Source: Chondrosia reniformis
Taxonomy: Eukaryota; Porifera; Demospongiae; Chondrillida; Chondrillidae
Assembly: GCA_947172415.1 (NCBI GenBank)
Contig: OX359195.1
Location: forward strand, 434,001 to 498,000
Length of the DNA: 64,000 nt
Direction of reading: 5' to 3'
Position numbers and translations under genes: made by a program. Below are positions 1 to 15,000 of this stretch, one piece after another; the first letter of the stretch is position 1, and each line of letters begins with the position of its first letter. The notes under the pieces are model-generated. The model made no database searches. It saw only the letters and a program-made list of their open reading frames with translations, and was not told the origin of the DNA.

Positions 1-3000
1 GCTGGGTCAAATGAGGAGCCATTTATTATGAACCCCGCCCCCTTAATAACAATATGGGTACCACCCGTAGCTGGTCCTGTTGTTGGTGTGACTGATAAGA
101 TGTGGCTGCAACCACAATCATTTCCTCCACAAGTGCCACATGAATCTACCACTACCCCACTACCAGTGACATTATCACACCCAACACAGGAACTGTTATC
201 ACCTCCACACACACCACATGCATCCAAGGTAGTGTTAGGAGTCTGGATATCACTGGATCCACCATAGCAGACGCCACACAGATCCACCTCAGCCTCACCA
301 AAGCACTCACCCATACAATCTCTGTAGACTTGTGGACCTGACGGAGAGACTGGGTTGTAGCATATACCACATTCCTGTACAAATGTGCCTTCACATATTC
401 CACTACAATCCAACGCTTGGTTGAACTGCAGTCCAGTTGTCCCATTGGAGCAGGTACCACAACCATCTACCACAGCCTCACCAAAACACACTCCGGCACA
501 ATCCCTATGGGAGCAGATTAATTATATATAAGTCACTGGATCATTTATATTATAATCGAAATACGTACCTATACATATATGTACGTATTATACAATAGTA
601 AATCTATCCTATATAATACATTTGCCCAGTGGAGCAAAAGAAGGAAGAGAAGAAAAGAAGACAGAAAGAAAAGACTCCTGTATCTTTATCCAAAGCTCTC
701 TCCAGGTTTAGTGTACAATGGTGTATTCATAGGTGTCGGAAGCACTTACAAAGTGGAGAGGCCTTACTATTAGCATTGATAAAAATAGGTTGTACTATTG
801 TTGGCTATATATCTTTGCTACATTGACAAGCTATAAGCTTTTGTTAAAAAGAAGAGGAGTGAAGCAAAAGTGGGGCGGCCAAAACTGCCACAGACGCCCC
901 AGCTCCAACGCCAATGGTATTGTATAGATTTTTCATTTATATGTATAAACATGTAATATAAAGGTTACTTGTACATCAAAGTGGAATCAGTACACTCACT
1001 TGTCAATGTTATAGCTGTGACCTGAAATAACTTCTGAACACACTCCACACTCGTCTATCAAAGCTGACCCATAGCATGCCCCTGAACAATCTACCAGGTT
1101 GGATTGGGACCAATATCCACTTGATGAATTTAGATTTGATGTCAGGACTGACACCATAGAGAGACAGGCTTCGCAGAGACTTTCAGAAGATGTTGAAAAT
1201 GGAATGAGGTCACACCCGAGACAGCCAACACCTTCACCTCCACACTCACCACATACATCGTAGGAGAGACCTTCCTCAGTCTGAGAACACCCAGAGCAAG
1301 ATGAACCATCTCCTCTGCAGACACAGCAAGTGTCATGAATCAGCCCTGATCCCACCTCTCCATCACACCCATACCGCATGACAGTCAGCCTGATGGATCC
1401 ATCAGTGAATCGACCAATCGGATTCACCTTTGCCCTAATATCATCAGTATATGGATCCGTATTCACATAGTAAAAGTCAATTTCAGCAGATGCACCATTT
1501 TGTGGTTGCCATAGTGATAGATCCCACCCTTTGATTAGGAGATGAGGTAATTGGTTGGAATTGTTCCCCCAAAAGATGTCAGGTCTAGGAACAAAGCGAA
1601 TGTAATCTTGAGGTCTCAAAAGTAGAGCAGCTGTCTCTGAGACTTGCAGAGGAAGATTGGCCCAGGGAAGGAGTGAGGGATGGTAGGTGTCAGCCAACCA
1701 ATCAGTGTAGTTTGATCTGAAATACTGCCACACACCTTGCAAGGGATATGGAACTGACTGACCAATGATAGCCATCCCTAACACCCGAGAATCATCGTCA
1801 GTGGCAACCACTGACATTACCTGTTGCACCTGTGTGCCTTGAATTTCCATTGGCTGAGGACTGTCTCCATAGCAACCAGCTCCTGGACCATAAAATCCAT
1901 CTACATTGCACACAAAAGACAACCTTGAAGATTAAGTCCAAATTTGCACAATTACATACACGTACATAAATACAGTAGATTGAATGATATATATACAGTA
2001 TATACATATATTTAGTAAAGTGACAATGTACATACCATTTCCAACATTAATGATGTCAGCAATAATATCTCTCAAGGTTGATCCAAGAACTCTCTCCCTC
2101 ACCATCTCAACAGACATACCATCTCCGTCCAATGAGAACCAAACAATGGAGCTACATACAAACACAGAATCGAAGTAATAATGAAACCACAAGTACCTAC
2201 GTATAATCAGTCTTACAGAGGGAAAACACAAACGAAGCAATTGCTGGGAATCAAACCCAGGACAGCTGGTTAAGCGCATTATAAGTAATAATGAATAGAA
2301 ACAACTATATACAGTACGTATATACGTATATATATATATACGTACATGTAGCTCAATGTAAATTGGTCCATTATATGTTGACTGTAGTGATGTAATGTTC
2401 TCATGTACGTACGTACCTGCTGTCTGAAGTTGGGAGGTATCGTTTAATGTCTACTCTGGCCCCTAGTGCTACAAACAGAAGAGTGTCAAGACTGGCCTGT
2501 TCCATCAGGTTACCAAGGCTAGTCTCAAACTCAACGCTAAACAATCTCTCGTATTGATACTTTATGACATAAGGGATTGGTGGTAGGAGATATTCGCTGG
2601 CTGTGAACTGCGGATTATCCAGTACACTTATAACTTGCAGTGACACTCTTTGATTTGCTGTCACATTGATTCCACTCTCTATTAGATTTGTAACAATGTA
2701 TTTGCCAATAATGGTTCTGGTTAAGTTTGCATTAACTACTCCATCCCAAGGATGTAAGAGCAGAGATACGTTGCCATGGAAGTCCTGGTTTGGTAGAAAT
2801 CTGATTCTGGCTGTTAGGTTGAGGAAAACCCCATCGTTAGTGCCGATAATGGTATCCAAATACCTCCATTCAAATATAGAACCAGATTCACTGATTTGCC
2901 AGCGACCAGGAGCAGGATCTAAAGGTGATTCAAAGGAGAGCAGAATGCCAGGATCTTGCCCACCTTTCCTAGCCTTTTCCCTTGCTGTTCTGACTTGATT

Positions 3001-6000
3001 TACAAACTCAGCTGTTGAGAGGTACAACTCTACCTCTTCAGCTGGCAGCAGCTCCTGGTAGTGATCTATTGGAACGTAGTCAGGAGGGATGGGGAATCCC
3101 CCAATTACTGTATCATCAACCGGAGGGAGATCAAGCAGTCCAATTCCATCAGTCACTTCATTAATAATGTCACCTCTGTTGTCAATGGGGCGCTCCTCCT
3201 CGTTAATACTTGAAAATGTAATGGACATGCCTTCTTTCCCAAAAGTGGGCTGGGTCAGGTAAGGATGCAGTAAAGTGACCAATAAGACTGTAGACTCACT
3301 AAAGGCACCACTACTAATAAAGGGGATGGTTGATTGGTGGGAGGGAAGGTGACTACGAGTGAGATTCTTGGTGGAACTCAAGTATCCATCTGTGTTGCCA
3401 TCCCAGAGTTTAACAGACAGCCAAACTGCTTCTTCTAGACGAGCTGACTTTCTAACAAAGCGAATCCTAGAGTCAGGTGGCAGTAGGAAAGAATTACCAT
3501 CAGATACTGATTTTGGTACAGATTTCCACTTTGATATCAAATTGCTGCATTCGCCAAATGAATCAGATTCAGAATCAGAGCACAGGACATATTGCCATTC
3601 ACCCAAATCTGATGGAACATCAGACACACCCACAATAGCCACACCCAATTCTTCTCCCTGACTATCAATAGCAGTATCATTGGAAGAGCTTATCACATGA
3701 CCAGTCACATGACCCATGCCACTAAATATATCATCAGGAACAAATGACATCATAGATGCCACCAACACAAGATGTTGATCCACCAGAGGAGCAACGTTGG
3801 GCAACAAACATCTAATATTTGTAGGTAAACAAACCCTCAGTGCATCACAATAAGTTTCACCAGGAGGACAACAAAGGAGTGGATCAGATAAACAAGAATC
3901 TGTATGTTGACAGTAGTACTTATCAGATGGGCAGTGTTGACAAAGGTGAGGAGCAGACAGATTAAAACAATCATCAAGGAGTGTGCAGTAGATGTAACCA
4001 ACACTGGTACAGCTCCTACCATTTGATGGCAATCTAAATAAAATAAAATATACTAATACATAACCAATATACATATAATACACAACATACACACATGGTG
4101 ATTTAAAAATGAAAAGCTATAGGCAAATTTGAATAATATAATCTTTACACAGACAAGATGAGTATACAAGACTCCCAGGGTCACTGATGAAAGGTAATAT
4201 AAGAAGTGGCTATCTCACCCAGTGGAGCAGAAGAATAAAGAGGAGAATCCTGTATTCTCATACAAACCCCCTATAGGCCCTTTACTGTAGAATAGACATC
4301 GTATTTAGAAAATGATTACTTACGTACTTAGGCATCAATTCTAGTTTACACACTGGCTGTATTCTAATGGGGGAATTCCCTTAAGAGCTACCTGAAATAC
4401 GTATGTGGTAACGTATACCTACTTGCATACCTATCAAGTAATATATTAGGTGTTGTTTGTATATAATAATAATTAACAATAAAAATAATAATTAAAAATA
4501 ATTACTCTAAAACTGCTTTATCTACCTGTTGGGCCTCTCACAGTATCTCTCTCCAGTCTCATTTTCAACTAGTACCTGTCCCAAGAGACATGTCAGATTG
4601 GAGCCATCACATGTGGTTGTCATGGAAACAGGATGACATGAGTCAGTAGTTGGACAGACAGCTTCTCCAGCGGGACACTCTCCAGCACAAGCATAGCCAA
4701 TCAGATTACAGGACCGTGAGATCACGCATGGATACTATAAAAAGAAATAAAGTTTGTGTATATGGTAATATAATTATGTTTTTGACATTCATATGCAACA
4801 TTACAGTAACATAATCATCTTCATAAGATAATTCAGTGCTTATATATGTATATATGTATGTACGTATGTAGATAGTTTATAACAGACTTACAGTGTTGGT
4901 AGAGTTGCAGAAGTAAGTCAAACAAAGTTCCCCATCCGGAGATGGCACCTACGTACGTACATGAGAAATCATGTTTCACCTCTTTAAGAACAGAATTCAG
5001 AAACCCGTTAGTCATTTTATCATAATTATCTATGTAACTCTTAAGTTTCACTCAAAAGGATGGATTATCCAAGTTTTATATACAATTTGTATTAATATTT
5101 GGACCATTTTACAGAAAAAGGGAAAAGGGTCCTTTGTATATACCCACTTGAGATCAATTAAATGAAATAGTGAAAGCTGATATTTCATGTAAAATAAGTG
5201 CTAATTACAGGGATCGTACTCACCAAGTCATCTGGACATCTAATCCTCAATCTGTCTCGTATAGTGGTACAGAAATCTCCTTCACAGTAGGTACCATCAG
5301 ATAAAACAGCTATCCTTAACTGAGCAGTTGATGACAATTTTCCATCAGTTGCTAATATGGTCAGGTCATACTCACTTAATGAGGTAACTTCTGGTATCTC
5401 TCGAATTGTTTGTACTTGACCTGTCGTTACATTTATCTCAAATAGTCCATCTGTATCACCCGACTGGATGCTGTACTGAGTTGCCATGCCAACTGTATCT
5501 GGATCCTCTGCTGTCACTATGGCAACCACTGTTCCAGGTTGCTGCCTTCGGTAGACAATGGAAGTGTAATCTCCAGTGAAGCTAGGCGGGCTGTCGTTGA
5601 GATCAGTAACAAACACTCTAGCACTGATGCTATTGGATCTCTGAATAGGATAACCTATATATAATATATAATATATTAGGAATATATAATATTACGTACA
5701 TATGTAGGAACTGAAATTAAATTATATACATTCCTATGCCTACCAACCAGTATCAATAGCTGATATTATTAGTTCATGCTCTACTGCTCTTTCATGATCC
5801 AGTTTAGCCTGAGTTGTGACAACCCCAGTATTCCGGTCAATGGTGAAGAGTTCCATTCCCGTTTCAGAATCAAATGAATTTAAACTGATTTGAAAATAAA
5901 TGAGTACAGCATCTGGATCTGTAGCGGAAATATTAAATACAGCTGTTCCTATGGTGATATTCTCCAAGACAGTCACAGTGTAATCTGATTGGTCAAACAC

Positions 6001-9000
6001 AGGGACATGATTATTCACATCTTCCACTTGGATGTTTACAGTTGTCGTAGATGACAGCCTTTCTGGTTTACCATTGTCCATTGCCATGACAACAAGGCTG
6101 TAGATATTTTGCTGAAGGAAATCCAATTCAGTTACCACTCTAATGGCACCGCTAGTTGCTCCTATAGAGAAGTGTCCCAGACTGTTTCCCGCTACAATGG
6201 AGTAGGTTACTCCAGTACTGGTGTTAGTGTCCGCATCAGTAGCTGTCAGTGTCAGAACAATTGACGGTGGCATAGTCACCTCGGAGATGGTGAAGTTGTA
6301 ATCTGATTGGTCAAAAATTGGAGGATGGTAGTTGATTGAAAACACGTCTATGAATATCATTGCAGAGGCGGCCTGAGGAATGGGGGTTCCCCTATCGTTG
6401 ACATCAATGCTGACCTCATAGCCGGGGGAATCCCTAGGGGGAAGTACCTTTAGAGTGGAGAGCGTTCCAGTGAAGGTGTCCAATTCAAAGAGACCTGGAA
6501 CAGATTGGTGAGTGAGATAAAACACTGCCTCACTATTGGATCCAATATCCTCGTCAGTTACACCTACCACAAATATCTCTGTTCCTATGGTTACATTCTC
6601 AAGCAGCTCAATGTGATAAATAAACTCGGCAAGTACGGGAGGGTTATCATTCTCATCATAAATCTCAAACACTACAGTCACGTCTGATGCTAAAGGGAGG
6701 TGACTGTCATAGTTAGTGGCCCTGATACTGAGATTGAACTGTTCAGTGAGTTCCCTATCAAGTTCAGACACAATCACAATATCTCCCGTTTCATTGTTGA
6801 TGGCAAACTTCTCCTCTTCATTACCGCCCACAACACTATACATGACAGCTATGTTGGCCTGATCGTGGTCAAGATCATAGGCAGACACACTCAGGACAAC
6901 AGTTCCCATGGCAACTCCTTCTGATAACAAACCATAATATTCTGGAGCATCAAAGATTGGCGGATTATCATTTCCATCCTCCAATCGGATGGTCACCAAA
7001 CTCAGTGTAGTCTCCATGGAGTCTTCATTGTAGGCCTCAAGAGGTAACAGGATTACATCACACCGCTCTCTATCAAACAGTTCAGGATTCCTAATCAAGA
7101 TAGTTCCGTCTTCTTGGACTTCAAACATACTGGACAACTCCATCAGGTACACACTGTTAGGGGGTGTGTCATAAGGAGGTGTGGTTGGAAACCTCACAAT
7201 GACCCTGCCAGTGTTGGTTACCGTGCTTACCGTTGTCAAGATGGAGTCTTTGGTAACTAACTCTGATGTTACAATCTCCATGGCAATGGGTGCAAAGTGA
7301 GGGATTGAATTTAACGCTGGCTCTATGGTGACTCTCACTTGAATGGTGGAGTTCAAGGCTCCATCGCTAACGGTAACATTGATATCGTAGCTTCCTTCTC
7401 TTCCGCTGGGAGAACCAACTAGACTAGCCGTCCCAGTAGAAGAGTCAACTGTGAAGAGAGTAGTATCACCTGAGGTCATTGTATAGGAGAGACCTCCAGC
7501 TCTGTAAGTGTCCTCATCATTGGCCCCCAGATACAGCAGAGTGGTGCCAGGAGGTGAATTAGAGGGGACATTGATTTGAATTGGGGTCACCTTGGAGAGG
7601 GGCGGATGAAGATTCGAATCTACAACTACAAAATTGACAATGGCTGTATTATCAAGCATTGGATCACCGCTGTCTTGCACACGTAAGCTTATTGTAAATG
7701 ATTGTTCACTTTCAAAGAATACAGGACCAGTGACTGTTATATCACCAGCAGCATTGATCGAAAAAGTGTCCTCATTCCCACTTACAATTTCAAATTTGAC
7801 ATCAGAATTAGGACCAATGTCCTCGTCAACAACATCAATACCATTCACAGTAACACTCTCACCATCTCTGAGTTCATTTACACTAAAGTGGTAGATTCGT
7901 TGTGTGAACCTCGGCCTATTATCATTCTCGTCCAACACTCCAACAAACAGCTTGGCTGTGGCAGTAAAGGGGGGTTCCCCTTGATCAACTACCTGAAGAT
8001 CCATCTCGTAGGAGGACTCCTGTTCTCTGTCTAAGTGCGTGTTGACAGTGATGTCGCCTGTAAATTCGTCCAGTGCAAAATGGGATCCTGTATTCCCGCT
8101 TGTAATGGTGTACCTCAGTGCTCCATTGGAAGTGGAATCCTCATCTGTAGCAGGAATATGGAACAGTAGAGCTCCCAGGACACTGTTCTCTGTGATGTTG
8201 CGACTGTAGGATGGTTGGTCAAATATTGGTGGATTGTCATTCAAATCTATAACCTCCACTTCAACCTGAACAGAGGTGGAACGTGAAGCATTCCCCATGT
8301 CCCGGACAACAGCTGTAATATTGTAAAATGGCCGCTCTTCATAGTCAATAGGTGCAGATGTTGTAATTAATCCAGACATTGGATCAACTGCAAAACTATC
8401 AAAGTGGCCTTCGGTCAAAGAAAAATAAAATTGTCCATTCTCATCTATATCTCTGTCAGTTGCTGCCAACATTGCCACACCTGTTCCTGTCATGGTATTC
8501 TCCATTATGACAGATGTATAGCGAGGCTGTACAAATACTGGATTATTGTCATTAATATCTAGAATGAGAATGAGGATGGCTGTTACCATGGAAAGGGGAG
8601 AATCCCCCTCATCAGTGGCTTCGACTTCAATGGTAAAGGAGTCCTGTACCTCTCTGTCAAAATTCTGATTGGTTGATATTTCACCAGTTGTTGAATTGAT
8701 GGTAAAATAAAGAGCATCGTTGCTTGGCAACAAACTATATTTCACTACACCATTTGATCCTGTATCAAAGTCCAAAGCTGAAATATTTAAAATGGGAGTT
8801 GGAATCGGAATATCCTCAAATACTGAAGTTCCATACATATCTGATTCAAATAGTGGTGAATTGTCATTCTCATCAATAATAGCAATCAACACTTCAACAG
8901 TTGCATAGCGAGTGACTCCATTTACACCGATATCCTCCACCGTCACATTGATGACATAAGACGACTGCATCTCACGATCCAAACTTCCAATTGTGAATAG

Positions 9001-12000
9001 CTCTCCAGTTTCCGAATCTATCACAAAATTGGTAACATTGTGAGTCTCTTCTATGAAGTAGGTTTGGTTGGAGATATCTGCATCAGAAGCTGTCACTTGA
9101 CCAATCATCTGTGGAGGAGCATTCTCCTTGACAGAGAAATTATAGGATGGCTGTGAAAACACTGGAGTGTTATCATTGTGGTCCTGTACATAGACTATCA
9201 CTTGAGTTGATGCTGAGAGGGTGGGGCTTCCTGTATCCATAGCAACCAAATCAAATTCATACCTTTTGATATTTTCAAAGTCCAGGTTTGATGATAAAAT
9301 GAGAGTACCATTGGAGAGAACTGAGAATGGATTTGAGGCGTTTCCAGTAGGGATTGTGGTGTTTCCAATTGAATATATAATATTTGAATTTGAACTGGAA
9401 ATGTCATCATCAGTGGCAACAATGACTATCAATTGAGTCTCCAGTGGTGCAGCCTCACTGATTGCTGCCTGATAGACGTTAGACTCAAAGATGGGAGGGT
9501 TATCATTGGTGTCCAACACTGTAATAGTCACTTCAACACTGCTAGATTGTAAAGGGATTGCATTAGGATTGTATGCCTGAATTGTCAGAGTGTAGAGGAA
9601 GGACGTTTCAGAATCTAAAGAAGTTAGCAATGATATTATACCAGTGTCTTCACCTACTGTGAATGCATTGCTTGCGGGAACCACGCCCACTAAACTATAG
9701 GACACTTGGGCATTCACGCCCACATCCTGATCAGTGGCGTTCACCGTTAGCAGCTCTACGTTATGAACATTCTCATCAGTGGCAGCTGCATAGAGTGGGT
9801 CACTGAAGATCGGTGCGTTGTCATTGACATCCAACACAGTAACAATGAGCACAGTTGATCCTGAAAGTGGGAGGAGTCCACCATCTGTAGCAGTAATTAC
9901 AAGGATGTACTCTTCGGTAGTCTCCCTGTCCAGACCCTCCAAAGTGGTAACATTACCAGTAATTGGATCAATGGTGAAATGGGAAAGACTAGCATTGTCA
10001 GTTAAGCTGTATCTTAGCAAGGCATTCTGACCGCTGTCGTCATCCCTAGCCGAGAGCATTGTGACCTCACCTCCTGGGGGCAGATCTTCCAATACCTGGG
10101 ACTGGTAGGTTGCTAAGGGAAACTGTGGTGAATTGTCATTCCTATCCTCGACGAAGACAGTTACAAGTGTGGATGCTGATAAATATGGTGGAGCAGTGTT
10201 TTTGGCTACAACTGTTAAATTGATACTTTCAGCAACCTCACGATCTACTTCACTAATGACATGCAACTCTCCAGTCAAGTTCAAACTAAAGGAATCACCT
10301 CCAAGAGTAAAGCTAACTATTTCAAAGGTAGTCTCTCCCAAGGCTGGTGTGTCTGGATCTGTGGCAGTGAGGATTAAAATGGCTGACAACAGAAGGGTCT
10401 GCTCCTCCAGACTCACTTCATAATTGTCTGATGTAAACTGTGGTGGATTATCATTAATGTCTATGATCTCTATGGCAACACAAGCTGAGGAGGAAAGGGG
10501 TGGGTCAAATGGAGGATTACCACGATCTGTTGTCATAACAACCAGCACATAAAAGTCAATATTTTCTCTATCAAAGCTATCATTGGAGGACAAGATTCCG
10601 GATGATTCTTCAAGTGAAAAGAGTGATTGATAAACCGAGCTATTCAGAGAGTAACTATTATTTCCCAGCCTGTCACATACTGTAAGAGAACTGCACTGAA
10701 GTTGACATTGATACTGGTCCTGTAAGACGTCAGCAATGCTATACATAACTATAGCATTGCTACCAATATCATCATCTGTTGCTTGCAATTCAGTGATAAT
10801 CTGTGAAGCTGTATTTTCTGCAATACTGGAAGTGTATGCAGGTTGGGTGAACTGGGGAATGTGATCATTGCGGTCCAGGATCTCAATTGTCACTTTGGTA
10901 ATGGCAGTATGAGGGGGTGTGGCTGTATCTGCTACCATGACAACCAAGTCATATAGGGAGTCTCTTTCCCTGTCAATATGACCAGCTGTAGAAAGAGTTC
11001 CATTCCCATTTATGCTAAACAAACTGGAATTGGGGACACTGGAAATAATTGTATAATTGAGCACATCAAATTGGTCCTCATCCACTGCTTGTACTGTTAA
11101 CACAGGTGTGCCAAGAACTGAGTTTTCATAAACTGTAACCTCATAGAGACTGTATTCAAAAACAGGTACATTATCATTGATATCTTCGATGAATATTGTA
11201 ACTTCTGCAGTTGCTGAAAGTCTTGAGGAGAGAGGTGCCATGTCATATGCTACCACTATGACATCATGCTGTTGTTCAGTTTCAAAATCCAATTCAGATA
11301 TAACCAAAATCTCACCAGATGTAGAATTGATGTCAAACAATAAACTTGGAACAAGAATAATCTTTTCTTCTAAACGAGTTTCTGAATCTATAATTTCATA
11401 AGTACAGTTCTGTAGTCCCAAAGTCATATTGTACGTTGCCATGGTGATATTCTCCATTTCCATAGTATTATTGATCGCAGTGATATTCTCAAACTCATTG
11501 GTACAGTTTACCGTGATAGTGGTGTTTATATAGGTTTCCACGGTTACCATCTCCTTGGCAAGGAGATGGTATAATATGGTACCATTTATGTCAGTGTCAT
11601 TGTCTTCGGCAGCAACTTCAAGAAAGGGGATTTCAAGTCCCATATTTTCTGGAATGAGAATTGAATAATATGGGTTTGGAAACTTTGGAGCATTGTCATT
11701 TTCATCATTAATATATATCACTAATTGGGCACTTCCTGTCAGACGGGGAATCCCCATATCCATAGCCACCAATGTCAGGTTATACACAGGTACTGTCTCC
11801 CTGTCAAGTTCTCCTAAAAGAATGACCTGCCCACTAAGTGGATTGATGGAGAATAAACCATCCTCATTTCCAAACTGAATTTGATATGTAAAATTAGAAC
11901 TGGGTCCTGTTTCATCATAGTCATTAGCAGATGCTTCATAAACAATAGTATCATTCATAGTATATTCTGAAATGTTTGTTACCATGGTAGCAGCAGGAAA

Positions 12001-15000
12001 CATGGGCGGGGTATCATTAATATCTGTTATGACAACTGTTAGATTGGCAGCAGTTGACAATCCCCCTCCGTCTGTGGCAAGTAGTGTCAGATTATACAAC
12101 GATTGCCTCTCACGATCCAATGCTGTTGCTATGGTTACAACACCAGTGGCATTATCAATACTAAACTCTCCATTCTTGTTTCCGCTACTGATTGAATAGC
12201 TTACAAGTCCATTAGTTACATAGTACACTATAGTTCCAGTCACATTTGCCAGGTCAATTTGGTCTTCATCTGTGGCCCTGACTTTCAGTATACTAGTTCC
12301 TGGGCTTGTATTCTCCAGGATACTAATTGCATACGCTGACTCCTCCCAAATTGGATAATTATCATTTACATCAATCACAGCAATTGATATAGTAAGAGTG
12401 GCTTTTTGTGGGGACTTTCCCCTATCAGAAAGATGGATTACCAACTCATAACTAGATTGTCGCTCTTGATCTAAATCTTGAGCTACAGTTAGTACACCAG
12501 AGAAGGAATTAATCTGGAAATCAGTATATCTATGGTTACCAGTGAGACCAAAAGTGATTTCGGAATTGGAGCCAAAATCCTCATCTGCTGCAGTAAATTG
12601 GAACACAAAATGGCTAATATTAACATCTTCTAAAAGATTAAAGGTAAAGCGTGGCAACACAAAGTATGGAACATTGTCATTCTCCTCTAAAACAACAACA
12701 GTAATAAGAGTAGTATCACTATATCCATCAGCATCGACCACCTCAACAGTAAGATTAAAGCTTTCAGCACCACCATCATGATCAATATCACTGCTGAGAA
12801 TAAGATCCCCGGCAGTCATGTCTACTGTGAAAGGAGTTGCTGTCTCTAATAGTTCATATTGGAGTGCCTCCTCTCGTCTGTCAAGATCCTGTACTGGAAG
12901 ATGAAGCAATGTACTGTGTAGTGATGTAGTTTCTGGTACAGCAATGAAATAGTGAGAGTTTGAAAAACGTGGTCCAAACTCATTCAAATCATTCACTCTG
13001 ACATGTACCAAAACATAAGCATATTCCCCAGTAGCTGTGTTATTAGCTTGGATGGAGAGAAGATAGGAGGATGTAGTCTCGTAGTCCAGCACACCCAAAG
13101 ATGTCCGACGTACAATTGCAGAATTGCTTACAGAGAAATGATCCAGATGGTTGCCAGATACAATAATAAAGCTATCAGCATTTAAAACCTCCAATGTGAC
13201 TAAATCTGTATTCACAGCATTTTCATCAATATCAACACTGTATAAGGATTGTAATAGCACTGGATGAGTGGAAGTTGCACCAGTGATGTGGACAGTGATG
13301 ACATGCGTTGTGTTATGCAAGCCATCTGAGAGTTGTAGGGTGAGGGTGTGATTTTCCAGTGAACGTCCAGAAAGCAAAGAGTTAGTACTAACAACACAGG
13401 TTTCCTGATCTCGAAGGCCGAACAGACCATCACCATTTCCACTGATAATGGAGCACATGTAGTCCCCAACAGTATCCAAGTCATTGAACTCAATCTCAGC
13501 CACCGTTGTGCCACTAGTCAAAGCATTGGAGATGGAGATAAATGACTCCTCAGATGGAAAGACGGGAGGATTATCATTCAGGTCATTCACGTGTACATAT
13601 ATGGTAGTGTAGTTGGTCAGCTGTTGGACGCTCCGGTCTGTAGCTGATACAGTCAATACATATATAGTCTGATTAACCTCATAATTATGAGGTTTCTGGA
13701 GTTCCAACAACCCACCGGTTGAGTTGATTGCAAACAGGTTTTCCTCATTTCCACTCACTATGGCATAAACTATTGTGCCATTTTCGCCCAAGTCACCGTC
13801 AGTAGCTGTTACTATGGGAAAGACTCCTCCCACTTTATTTTCATCAATATAAACATCATATCTGGGGAGGTCAAAGGTCGGATGATTGTCATTTTCATCT
13901 AACACTGAAATGGAAATGGGAACGGTGCTATTGAGAACTACATCGCCAAGGGGATTGGTTGCAATGACAACAAGAGTAAGGTTGGGTGTAACTTCATGAT
14001 CAAGATGGCCGTCTGTGTAGAGGACACCAGTGACTGGATCAATTCCAAAGTATTCACTCCCAAACCCATTCTGGAGATGGTAGTTGATGATTGAATTTGA
14101 AGTGGAATCAGCATCCATAGCTGTTACTTGAAGTATGGTAGTGCCAATGGCAAAATTTTCTGGAATCTCACCCAAGTAAGGTACATTAAGGAAGACTGGG
14201 GGGTTGTCATTGACATCAAGAACATGGATTTCAACGGGGACAGTGGTAGAGAATGAAGGAGTTCCCTGGTCCGCAGCTTGTACTGCGAGCTTGTATCCTT
14301 CAGTCATCTCAAAATCATAAGAAAGCTCTTTAGCCATAATGAGACCAGAGGTGGAATTGATGAGGAAGAGGTTAGATTCATTTCTGAGAATGCTGTACTC
14401 AATATTGCCGTTAGCATCGATATCCTGGTCAGTGGCTGTGACCTGTAAAATGGGTGTGCCTTCAGGGGCATCCTCCCTCACACTACCAGTGTAGGAGAGA
14501 TGCTGAAATACTGGAGTGTGCTCATTGCTGTCCAATATTGAAATCACAAGTTGGACTTCTGTCATCTGCTGGGGATTTCCCTGATCGATAGCCCTGATAA
14601 TGATGTCATAAGTGTCCTGTTCTTCACGATCAAATGTCTCAGTAGTTATTACGGTACCATTCTCAAGGAGGATGAATTTTCCTCTGGTAAAGTCAGCTAA
14701 AATAAAATATTGGATATTGGAATTATTTCCTGGTCCATCTGCATCCATAGCAACAACCGCTCCAACAGTAGAACCAGGGGGCATCCCCTCAGGTACAGCA
14801 AGCAGGACTGGATCAGAATCAAAAGATGGCGCATTGTCATTGACGTCCAAGATGTCGATGATTAGGAGGGCTACATGGGAATATTTCGGCAGACCTCTGT
14901 CTTTGGCTACAACCTCTATAGAATGAACTGTCTCCTTTTCATAATCTAATGACCCATTCACAAATATGGTGCCTTTATCATCAATGAAGAAGGGTCTGGA

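Larger units (their letters stand above)
1..5224 (-). other. Membrane-proximal part of the giant cadherin: Cys-rich, WQY/WDG modules, IPT/TIG
   Basis: After the last cadherin repeat the coding exons change character. A small exon (4948-4892, 19 codons) and the next (4734-4526) are cysteine-rich. Exon 4033-2417 begins with more cysteines and then has three modules with a pattern of WQY, a hydrophobic LLPP or similar, RIRFVP/RIRFLP, then WDG. Exon 1900-1000 has another such module (VWQYF, YIRFVP) followed by CxxCxGDGSSCSGC and CGECGGEGVGCLGC. The partial exon 504-1 has CGVCGGDNSSCVGC and CGTCGGNDCGC, then ILSVTPTTGPATGGTHIVI, the typical opening strand of an IPT/TIG fold. The gene must continue beyond the left edge because the IPT domain is cut and no stop is reached. 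Confidence 0.8.

Noticed and set aside
2196-2282. Functional tRNA gene
   Set aside because: Only an anticodon-arm-like and T-arm-like part is present; no acceptor stem pairing found.
1-5224. Separate gene downstream of the cadherin
   Set aside because: All exon junctions from 5654 to 504 continue the cadherin frame without a stop, so one gene is simpler.
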